From contig CM066914.1 of the NCBI GenBank assembly GCA_033964015.1, positions 6,687,831 through 6,751,830 of the forward strand: a stretch of 64,000 nucleotides of DNA, in the 5' to 3' direction. Of this stretch, positions 21,166 to 32,200 are shown piece by piece. A model generated the notes under the pieces. It was not told the DNA's origin and searched no databases. It saw only the letters and a program-made list of their open reading frames with translations. The translations under genes were made by a program, and so were the position numbers. The DNA is from Scolanthus callimorphus (lineage: Eukaryota > Cnidaria > Anthozoa > Actiniaria > Edwardsiidae). Positions within the stretch are counted from its first letter, which is position 1. Every line of letters starts with the position of its first letter.

Positions 21166-22401
21166 AACACAGAACAGTCTTTATGTTTTTTCTATTAAAT
21201 TTTATTTAAATAATTATAATATCCAAAGTCTAACTCTATCTCCTTGCTAAAATAAATTATTGTCAGCTAACATGAGTTGATTTTAAACTCTTCAGATGAT
21301 AATTTTCATGGTTATAGGGAAGATTAGCTAAAGTTAACTTGCAAAAAGAAAATATTAAAAAATATATCTTTGCAATGAATATTATTCTGGCAGACGTCAC
21401 GTTGAAATTTTTAATATATGTAGACTCATGAAGTGAAATTAGTTCTGCATAAAACGCAGAAGGCCTTCTCGCCGTCAGCTTTTTGTCTGTCACGCAACGG
21501 CAGGAGAATATTATCATGCAATGCTAGGAGTGTTGCGTGACTGACAAGTTGTGGGAATAACGAAGTCGAAATAACGATCAAACTACCCTTTCACTCCTAA
21601 ATATGATCAATATGAAATATCACCCAACAGCAAATCAGCACATTGTCACGTTAATGAGAATTTAGAATAAGACTTAGTAATGATGAACTGACGGAGTGCC
21701 AAATTCGTAAAAGTTCTGTTACTTTTTAAAGGAGAATTGGTACTGACGTAGATCTTGAGAGGGAAAGGGTTAACAGAGTTTAGGAGTGATTCATGTTATT
21801 CCATACAAAATAGGCGGATCTGGAGGGCTTTTTGCCATCTTTTCTTTATCTCTGCCCTCTCGGGTAAAAGATAATGAATTATTATATTGAATAAGCTAAG
21901 GTGCTATGGGTGTTATTATCCTTCTTGATTGTTTGGCTGCTTTTTGTTTTTGATTTGTTTTAATTGTTGCGTGTGATCTATCCATCGCAGATGTCGTTTT
22001 GTACAGAGCAAAGGTCGAACATTGGGTGTAGATGAACCCATTATTCGCATATGGTTCATCCGCAGATCAAAGACGTGGTACCCTCTAGTCCTTATACGTG
22101 ATTGATATGCCACTACAACCACTCGCCTAGTATGGAAAGTATTATCACGATGACGGGGGTTTATGATTATGGTTCAGATGGTAGTAGCTTTGATGCGACG
22201 GGAATGATGGCGGTTGAATTGTAGATCTTGTCTTCCTTCGCCTTACCCAATCTATAGTTCCTGCGCGTAGAGTCCTCCAAATATCAATACCATATTCAAT
22301 AGATTAACTAGGTCCGAGAGATCCTAGATTCTCAACTTGTGTCTATGTACGTCGAGACGGCTTTGACGTACTCAATCTTCAGAAAGCACTTGTGTAGCAG
22401 G
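21166..22401. other. Intergenic sequence between PMS1 and the receptor gene
   Basis: AT-rich sequence without a supportable gene or repeat. Short frames on both strands lack splice context and domains. Confidence 0.4.
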
Positions 22402-22880
22402 AGATACATATCAAAGGCCCCAGTGTGGAACCTTGCGAAACTCCACGTCTGTTTTTGTAATTTTAAGAGTTCGACTTGCTCAACCCTTAGATATGGAGGT
22501 CATACACGGACGTAGGAGGAGGCCCTAAGGTGGAACTTGAGGGATCCTGCTCCCATTTATGAAGATACATATCAGAGGCCCCAGTGTGGAACCTTGCAGA
22601 ACTCCGCGTCTGTTTTTGATATTGTAAGGGCTCGACTTGCTCAACCCTCAGATATTGAGGTCGTAAACGGACGTAGGAAGTTGGAGGCCCTAAGGTGGAA
22701 CGTGAGGAACCCCGCTCCCATTTATGAAGATTCATATCAGAGGCCCCAGTGTGGAACCTTGCAGAACTCCGCGTCTGGTTTTGTAATTGTAAGGGCTTGA
22801 GTTTCTCAATCTTCAGATATGTAGATCCGTTGGAGGCCTTAAAGGCAAACCTTAGGGACCCCGCTCCAATTCATGAAGAC
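22402..22880. repeat. Tandem repeat, ~163-bp period, about 3 copies
   Basis: agatacatatca-aggccccagtgtggaacc recurs at 22,402, 22,563 and 22,728 (spacings 161 and 165). Each is followed by gactTgctcaaccct, agatat-gaggtc-ta-acggacgtagga and ggccctaaggtggaac. One reading frame stays open over two copies, but nothing supports coding. Confidence 0.85.
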
Positions 22881-23024
22881 AACGCATTCATTTCTTAAAT
22901 TCAGATGAGCGATCTTAATTTAGCACGGCAAATAGAGACAAACCAACGTGGTTCTCATATTGGCGACTCGCTCTGTGCCGCATTCATGCTTCCTCGCTTT
23001 AATCTTCTCTAAAGCCTGTCTTGA

Positions 23025-23282
23025 CTAGACGATAGACACTCCATCTCCGTTCATGTATAGAAAGACAAGGAAATAGATAACATTGAATGAGATGAATAAA
23101 AATGGGAACATGACCCTGGCGACCTCATCGATACAGTCTGTATCTATAAGATTCGGCATTTTTAATCTCGGACAGCAGCCGTATGTTTTTTCAAGTTTGT
23201 TCGTCCTGTGCTTTTCACAAAGTGGAATATCATTGTGTGTTGTGTTGTGCCCTTTGATGTAGCTTGAACTGTAGTCGTCACA
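23025..23282 (-). CDS. Receptor exon 9 (cytoplasmic loop, TM4, C-terminus)
   Basis: Acceptor tgttttgcag, phase 0, stop TAG or equivalent at 23,025. Encodes residues 351-435; TM4 is [19 protein letters not shown], preceded by IDEVAR, a typical pre-TM4 signature. Confidence 0.9.
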   Translation of the reverse strand, partial: CDDYSSSYIKGHNTTHNDIPLCEKHRTNKLEKTYGCCPRLKMPNLIDTDCIDEVARVMFPFLFISFNVIYFLVFLYMNGDGVSIV

Positions 23283-26200
23283 CTGCAAAACAAAACCATC
23301 GAAACAATACGTATCAATCAATCGCTGTCGTTTTTTGCCAAGTACCACTTGGAGGCCCGGGAAGAGGAGCGCGGGCTCGATGTTGCTACATTAATACCAT
23401 AATGTAAAGCCGGCAGGTACAGATCAAAATGGGGGATGGAAAAACAATTTCAGTGACTTGAATCCCAGCACGTTTTCGCCAAAATGTGACTATTTTCAAG
23501 GAAGTTTTGTTTTACTTTTGGGATTTCATTGGGACGCTTCATGGCACCGTTATTCTGCCTATTTCTGCTTATTGCCACGTGGTTGCCATTGGCGCCATTG
23601 AGACCGGCAGCGCAATTCAGGTTCCGAGCTGCAAGTCGGGAAAGTCGGCCTCTTTATAGTTTTTAGCAGTGTCATGTTTTTGGATTAGTCTTTACGACGA
23701 TCTAGATGTGAAACAGTGTTATGCTACGTTCACATTACTTGACAAAAAAGTGGATTAAACGTGGTGCTTGCGAGCGACGTAGGCTTATTTGCCTCCATTC
23801 TGTTTGACTCTCACTTCGTGAAATAAATTGGTGTTTTAATTTGTCACCTACTTCCACGGGGCTGTATCCATTTGGAATCGTTCCATTTGCATGACTGTTG
23901 CTTGCTCCTCTACGTTTATTAAACTCTGAAGGGAATTGTACTATTGCGGGTCTGTGATCAAGAACCTCCTCCTGAACAGGGAGATTATGTTGACATAAGT
24001 ATGGTAGAGACTAAGGGTGTGTGAACAATAAACCTCTCATGATCCCAATTCAATTATAGCCTGGGTCGATTTTTTGCCGGTCATTTTGGTTTGGTTGGTC
24101 CAGCAGGAAACCAGCTGGTAACAAGATGATCGATCCTGTTGCTTTTTTTGTTTGTTTTGTGAAAGAGATCATAAATATTTCGTTCTGATTTACACAGTAA
24201 TGATTGAGAAAGTAGACCACTTTTGGGGAATACTTTAGTATCCTCTTTGATCTGGAAAATGAACTCTAGATAGCTTTGGACCATATTAAAATGTTCTAGA
24301 TTTGTTGACGGTGCACTTTCTTGTTTTGATTCGCCATCACTAGAAGATGGTTTGCAGCTTGCACATCCTTAAGTTAGTCAAGTCCCTGACTCTACTTCGT
24401 TGCTCGGGTAGGCTGTGGTCTTACCTAAAGGAGAAACCACTCGAGCCGCGGGAAGGAGGGCACAGGAACTTGACTATAGATTAGAATGCTCTTACCCCTT
24501 GGCTGACAGATTTCTTTGCTAATGTCCTCTTTTTCTTTTTATTGTGTACATTGTCTATATATAATACGAATGTATATTCCAGTAGTACGCTAAACACGAA
24601 TAGAAAACAACCAATGAGGTACCAGTCAATTGCTTTCACATAGGATACCTAGAAAAAGAAAAAAAAAACAAGTAGTTTAAATAAAAAATTCAGGGTGTAT
24701 AATTTTTCATAGATGGAAAATCAGCTATCTTAAATCGAAACGGTTGCTGTTTCTCTGTACCTGTTTCCACTTGGTGGAAGAATTGGCATTCTGGGAGACC
24801 CGAGCGCGGACGCCATCGCCAAATTTCTGGCGTTTATATTTTTGCAATAATTTTTTTATAGTGTATGCAATTTGAAGGATCATGCTCCTTATGCAGTAGG
24901 TCGACATAGGCAAAAGAATTGAAGAAGTTTTTGCAAAACGTTGTCAGAAAGTAAGAAGGTGGAATCTTGTCACCTTTCAAAAAATCTTTGAACCATCCAA
25001 ACCAGTCATCAAATAGAAGTTTTGCCTGACAAGACGTCATGTAATTTGCGTAATATAAAGAACCATATCTCTTGAACAGATAATGATATCGAAAATAAAC
25101 GGCATTCATATTTATTAAGCTTCAGCCTCCATGATTGTTCAGCCTCCATGATTGTTATAATCATGGAGTTATTATGCTGAAAGCTTTCGAACCAACGCGC
25201 TACCAACTCTCATGGGACAGCCATGAAACGATGACTGCAAACACGCTTAGCCAACCATAGCGTTGTTTTCCCATTTAATGCATGCAGCACCGTCTCCCGT
25301 CCCGCATAGAGCTCCTCAGGTATATGTTCGACTTCGTTTTTCGTTGTTCAGCGGTATTCCCATGGGTATCGCGGGCGCGTCCGTGTCTGCGTACGTGCCC
25401 ATACCACAGGCAGCCCCAAAAGCGTATCATTTTGGCGGGAAAATACCATTTACTATAATCACTGGGAGCTCCGCTTTTAGGCAGTGCGTTTGCGTTTGCT
25501 TTTAAGCTCCTTACCTTTGGCATGGAATTGTTGAGCATATTGAGAATAGTAGTAATTGTTAATACCGATGTAATCCCTAGTGCTATTCTAGCTGCCGTAG
25601 ATTCCGGTGGAATACAAAATGATATCCACGATAGAATAACTATTAGAGCGCACGGCGCGTAGATGTGTATCATGAAATAACCACTCCGACGCGTAAACAG
25701 GAACGTTGCTGTCAGGCCTGACCAATTACCTGGAGAAAAAAAGAGTTTGCGGTCAAAACAACGGTACTTCTTTGGGATCCAGGTTTAGGGGGTACCCAAG
25801 TTGCAAGTTTTGAAGTTAATTTCCCACAAAAACAATACATAATTTAATGGCGAGTGAACCTAAGGAAACCAGATAAGGATTCCATTTAGGATTCGTTTAG
25901 GATTCCAAAAATGTGTGTCTCGTTAAATGTTCCGTTAAATGTGCACGTGAACCCCCTCTGGCGACTAGACAAAATAGCCTTTCTAATACAGTTCCGTTAA
26001 CATTCGAATTGATGGAAACGTTCCATTTAGTATAATTTTTATCGTGAATTATCGTTCTGTCATAAACGGGTATGCACCCCTTATAAGTTCTTTAAAAGGA
26101 TATCTCACGGAAGCACGCACCTGCAAAGTACATGGTAAAGTGTCGTGACACTTTGATGTCGGTAAGGTTATATTGAGGCATGTCGCGTATCTTCTTGTTC

Positions 26201-29200
26201 ACTGCAATGCCGTTATCGGAGCGGTTCTCCCACGAATATATCACATTGGCCGCACTGTACCCATCTAGATAGAGTTCAAACAGTTGCACGATAGTTAGCC
26301 TGATTTTCATCCGCTGAGGTTGAGTACGTTGGCACGTTCCTACCCCCGCGTATGATCAACGTCACGCTTATCATGGCCTAAACAAGGTTAGACGGGTACG
26401 CTGTGGAGAGTAGCCTGATTCTCATCCGCTACGGTAGAGTTCGTTAGCACTTCCTTTCTTCACGTCTGATCGACGTCACGCTTATCATGGCCTAAGCAAG
26501 GTTAATCGGGTTCCCTGTGGAGAGTAGCCTGATTCTCATCCGCTACGGCAGAGTTCGTTAGCACTTCCTAACTTCGCGTCTGATTAACGTCGCGCTTATC
26601 ATGGTGTAAGCACGGTTAGACGGGTACGCTGTGGATAGTAGCCTGATTTTCATCCGCTACGGTAGAGTATGTTGTACTTTCCACCTCCGAGTAATATGGA
26701 CCATTCACAACGACGCTTACATTTCTCTCCACTCAAATCTTACCAGCTACAAGAGTTCACCTATTCAAGATAGCGATGTTTTTATGCAGAACACTTGACC
26801 CCGTGACGTTTACCAGACGCGGAGGAAGAAAATGTAACGTACTCCACCGTAGCGGATGAGCGGCAGGCTACTCTCCATAGGGTACCCGACTAACCTTGCT
26901 TAGGCCACGATAAGCGTGACGTTTATCAGACGCAAAGGTAGGAAGTGCTAACGTACTCTACCGTAGCGGATGAGAAGCAGGCTACTCTCCACAGGGTACC
27001 CGTCTAACCTTGCTTAGGCCATGATAAGCATGACGTTGATCAGACGCGGAGGTAGAAAATGTAACGAACTCCACCGTAGCGGATGAAAATCAGATTACTC
27101 TCCACAGGGTACCCGACTAACCTTGCTTAGGCCACGATAAGCGTGACTTTGATCAGACGCGGAGGTAGAAAATGTAACGTACTCCACCGTAGCAGGGGCA
27201 AATTAGATGGGGCGTGATACTAAATATGGTAACGTGTCACATCGAATTGGTTTATAAATCGATTTTTAGAAACTGCATCCCACGAGATCCCGCAGAAATC
27301 AGCCAATGAGCGCCCGGAAACAACTAGCCAATGAGAATGCAGCACTTTCTCTGCCCTTCGCGCCTTTTCAAAGTTTGCGAAGGGAGATGAAATCCACTCT
27401 CCTTTTGCGCTAGTTTTAACAAAGATAGGGACTTAAATGTAGACGAGAATCCAGCTAGTCATCTGAATCGAATGATCTTGGCGACCATGAAGGCGATTGA
27501 GATGGATGGAATGGAGGAATCTTGCAGCGAGGAACGGAACTGACTGTTTGAAAAAGTGGGTTGTTGCCCGTTGGATTCATCGCTAAAATCATTTTGATTC
27601 AGATGACTCGCTTCATTGAAACTAAACTAAAGCATATCAGAAGAGTTTTCTAGTTTTAAGATTCTCCTACGCTTGTATGGTTTCCATTGTAGTTCAAATA
27701 AGATCTCATTGCCATGAATCATCCAGTTTAATTCTCAAATCTGCATAAACTCACGAGCAAATCATTATTTTTTTTTATGGCCGCCTTCTCCGCGTTTGCC
27801 TTCGGAGTGTGTTGTTGTTAAAGTGAAAAGCCGCTTTTTAACCCTAGAAAATGTCGTTTTCTGTTTTTCTCCTTTAGGGATACATGATCATTGTTGTATG
27901 TGTTTCAAGTTACAGATGTCAGTAGTCATAGTATAGTAAACAAAATACAAAAAGTTGTAGATCACAACCGCCGCCATCTTTGGGTGTTTTTCAGGCGGAC
28001 GTCGGAGAAAACAGATCCCGTTCCCCGCAGGATTTTGAATCCCGCGGGATCTAATCTAAAAATAGATTGATAAACCAATTCGATGTGACAGATTACAGTA
28101 TTGAAGAGTCACGCCCCATCTAATTTGCCCCTGACCGTAGCGGATGAAAATCAGGCTACTCTCCATAGGGTACCCGACTAACCTTGCTTAGGCCACGATA
28201 AGCGTGACGTTGATCAGACGCGGAGGTAGAAAATGTAACATACTCCACCGTAGCGGATGCAAATCAGGCTACTCTCCACAGGGTACCCGACTAATCTTGC
28301 TTAGGCCACGATAAGCGTGACGTTGATCAGACGCGGAGGTAGAAAATGTAACATACTCTACCGTAGCGGATAAGAATCAGGCTACTCTCCACAGGGAACC
28401 CGACTAGCCTTGCTTAGAGTGTAACGTACTCCACCGTAGCGGATGAGAATCAGACTAAATAATAGCGTGCACGTGCACGTGAGCATTTCAGTCAACAATA
28501 AGGTTTAATAGAACTTACAGCTTTCAATGTTTATGTTGCACTGTTGGGCATCGACTGGAAACATCCGTAAGTTCATCGGACAGCTCGCTCTCACTGTTAC
28601 TCTGGTAGAGCAAAAACATTAATGAGTTACTGAACAAATGCAAACAAGGCGCTAGAGTGGATGGGTATACTTGTTGCCAGACGGGCCCGGCTGGCAGACA
28701 AGACAGGCAGGCAGGCAGACAAGACAGGCAGGCAGGAAGATAACATATACATACACACAAATAACTTTTTTAGTCATATATTTTTAACTGACGAAGGCCG
28801 AAACGTTTTATAATATTAAATGGACCTCTAGAAGTTGCCAAGTTGAACTTCCTTCATTCAACTCTTAAGTATTTATCATGTTCAATTGACTGCTGAATCC
28901 CTGGTGGATCCTTCTATTGGTGGTGGTTGTTGGTCTCTTGCCACAAACCTATTCAATTCTAATCTGTCTATACAAACAAATAACTATACCTTGAATTATA
29001 ATGAACCACTCCCTTCGGGGAAATGGACAACATTTTGTTTATGGTGGTAACCTTGTGGAATTTGGACATTTTGGAGTTCTCGAAGTAGGTATCGGGCACC
29101 CATATCTTATCTAACATGGTATGACTAAGGGCCAACGTGCCGTTAAACCGATGCCGTAACCTCGGGTCTATCCATAATTGTCGTAAGAAGAAGTCCATTC

Positions 29201-32200
29201 TATAATCCTGCGAAAAGAAATATTAAGTTACTGTGTTATAGACAGTAAGTTGGCGTGGCAAGGCAATCGCTTGGCGTGTGTGTCACGTAATTCAATTGCA
29301 AAGTTCCTCCGATCCCATGGAAAGGTGTCAAAAGACCGTATATCCCACCTCATGCCGAATCTTTTTTTTTTCGTTATAAATGAATTGTTTTTTTTTTTTT
29401 GCTGCGAGCAACTTGTCAAATTTTATCGGCGGAAATTCGTTTTATCAAGTTAATACAGTTTATGTTAATACATAAGCTTATGTTAATACAGGAGGCCATA
29501 GATTAAGATGAATTTTATAACTCTTACCATGTCTATAACGTTTATAGCGTCTATCGAGAGAATCCAAAATCCTACTGTAACGATCACGGGAGGTCCTGAA
29601 AATGTAACGTGAAAATGAGAGAGCAATCTTTGTCCTTGTCTGGGGGAGGAGAAAATGCTCGTGCTATGTTTCTGTGGTTTCTCAATTTACAGGGGCGTAG
29701 CCAGGGGGGTCCTGGGGTGCATATGATCCCCCTTTTTAGTAGAAAAATGCAGTAAACATTAAGAAAAATATCGGTAAGCTGGAAAAGGGCACCATACATT
29801 TGTACAGATGTGATCTCCCCCCTCCCTTTCTCAAATCCTGGCTATGCCTCTGATTTAGCCTCCCAAGGCGACAGGGCATGTTTAGTTACCAAGGCAGAAC
29901 CTGCAATCAACTTTTGTTGATTGCAGCATTGTTTTCTTGATATAATACTAGGAAATATAAAAAAAACTAACCTCCGACAGAGAAAGCCGATAACAAATCT
30001 CCATAGTTTGTCAAGAAAAGCGACTATGTCGACATTTCATAGATAACAGAGCGCTTTGTAATAAACAAGATCGGCTAACGGTGTTTACATCTTGTTGCCA
30101 CCCTATTCAGATCATGTGATGATTCCTTTGGGTGGATACTTCTGTTATTTCTGCACATACATTCTTGCACTCGGTCGAGTGAGAAACAATTTGACAATTG
30201 TAACCACCCAAAGGAATCATCACATGATATGATTTGAGTGACAACAAGATGTAATCACCGCTACCCAGAAAGTTACAAGAAAGCCATTAAAGTGTAAATA
30301 ATTTAAATACCTCCAAAATTTGGACGAAGTCGCTGGTCGTAGTTTATGGTCAGGTTGTCCAGTAATTCTGACATCTCCTTTTCCGTCATACTGTGTAAAG
30401 AACGATAAACACCCTATTATTATTAGTACTGAGCTTTACAATAAAACTCTTCCGAACTCCTCCCTTTTATAGTTAAGTAGTTTGCAAACGCATATTTATA
30501 TCGGTCCTGAGAATTCGCCGCTAAATGTTTTAAAAAGAAGTTTAAAATGTTAAAAGCAAAGCTGAATACAGTATGGGTACAGTAAAAACCCATGTATAAG
30601 AACCTGGGTTTTAAGAACCTGTTAGGCTAAAGTTTTCATTTTAAAGGGAAGCTGTCACGCAACTGCGGCATCTCAAAACAAAGAAGTATCGTCCCGTAAC
30701 GATGGCCAGCGAAGGCTGAAAACCACGAAAAGAATCCGTTTTAATCTCGCTATTTCTCTATCCATCCGACCAAATGTTTATGTTTTACATATTCTTCAAT
30801 AGTTTTCTGATAGGATGGTCTAAATAGTTTTGCTCAGTGATCGTTCCTGGGGCATGCGCGTATCGTGACAGCCTCCCTTTCAGCCCCCTTCACATAAGAA
30901 CCTGTTAAGGCTAAAATTTGGGTTAACTCCGGTGTAATAACCATTCCCAGAGGACACCTTTGTGTTCAGTTCTTATTTCATCCTGATTCGTTCTACCAAA
31001 CAAAGGAAGCTTTGTGACGCAGTTCGTGCGCACTCACAGGTTATTACACCGGAGATAAGCCTAAAATTTTAAGTTAGTGGAGTTACTGTAAGGTGTATAG
31101 GTATAGAAACTGCTGAAAGATCATCATCTGATTACATTTAAAAGAAACTTGACATAACATTTTTTTTTTCTTTCAAGCTTTAAAGTACTATATGTTGAAT
31201 GTCTATTGTGTTTACCATTCAAATAATTCCTTAAACTTATTTGTAATATATTTAAATGAAATTCATATGAAAATTTAAGAACCTATTTTAAGAACCCTGG
31301 TAGCCTAAATTTGCATTAAGTACCATTTATATAAGAACATTTATATAAAAATCCAGGTTCTTAATACGCGGGTTTTACTGTATAGTTATCTATTTTCTTA
31401 TATGGAGCTCTGCTACTGTGCCTTGGGCGCGATGGGCTCCACTTGGAATGTGGGAACATTTAAAACATATCATGGATTTCGAATAATTAGGCGAGTTTGG
31501 ATGTGATTTTGAAGTGGAAATGACATTACGCCCTAGCTAAAGGGGCCATTGAGATGGATTGAGGTTTTCTTAATATGACAAATCGTCTATGATGACCATA
31601 CATTTTGCATGCAGTTTCAATCAAAAAGCTTGCTGAAGCATAAAAATTTTGGTATCCCGTTTTTCTTCCAGTTTCCCGTCTAAACAGATGAAATTGCGAT
31701 GGCAGTTTCAATTTCAATTTTTGCAATTCTATTACACACTCAGTTATGTGAAAGGCTTGTCCAAAATACATTGTACTCGAATAAGAGAATCACCTACTGC
31801 GAAAAGAATGAAATTTTTCTATCCCGGGGCGAATTGTTTTAATGTTTCTACTATTTCTATCTAGTGGCTGTTAGCAATGCATTCTACTTGCATTTTAACT
31901 TATAACTTAGAATCTTTTTTTTTTTTTGCTCTCTTGTTATAAGCTCTATGGACTACACTAAAAAGAGGTGTAAGGATCAGGTTCTTATACGCGGGTTTTT
32001 ACTCAGTGTATCGTCTTTCTTGCTTTTCTTTCTTACCATCTGTTTTTTGCTCTATGCTTTTGCTATGGCATTTGCTACATTATAATATTAAAAATTCGAA
32101 ATTTTCTCACGGAAAACAAATATTTTAAAACAGCTTAACAATTTATGCTGTGGGTTTCCTGTGGTGCCGCGCGCGCCCTGAAGTGGCGGGAATTTGGAGC

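Larger units (their letters stand above)
30578..31382. mobile_element. Mariner-like TIR element carrying nested MITEs
   Basis: The ends tacagtaaaaaccc (30,578) and gggttttactgta (to 31,382) are inverted and bounded by TA, as expected for Tc1/mariner derivatives; the next sequence (tataagaacctggg and relatives of ccaggttctta) is also inverted. Two other TIR elements (30,641-30,881 and 30,925-31,055) lie inside. A lone related end (ggttcttatacgcgggtttt) occurs near 31,980-32,010. It sits in receptor intron 1. Confidence 0.7.

Noticed and set aside
22487..22800. Frames open on both strands over the 163-bp repeat
   Set aside because: Repeat-driven; no domain, start context or splice evidence.
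26265..26310. Upstream extension of receptor exon 6 that would replace the second Cys-loop cysteine with Leu
   Set aside because: The in-phase splice from exon 5 (28,519) to 26,264 gives the canonical Cys-loop and ESYGY; the extension is intron and runs into the foldback element.
28554..28559. Internal acceptor (tttccag) within receptor exon 5
   Set aside because: Using it would delete the first Cys-loop cysteine; the longer exon is in phase and matches the family.
29199..29204. Alternative acceptor (tatag) for receptor exon 4
   Set aside because: It breaks the reading phase from exon 3; the upstream acceptor at 29,207 keeps phase and encodes the expected DYRMDF.
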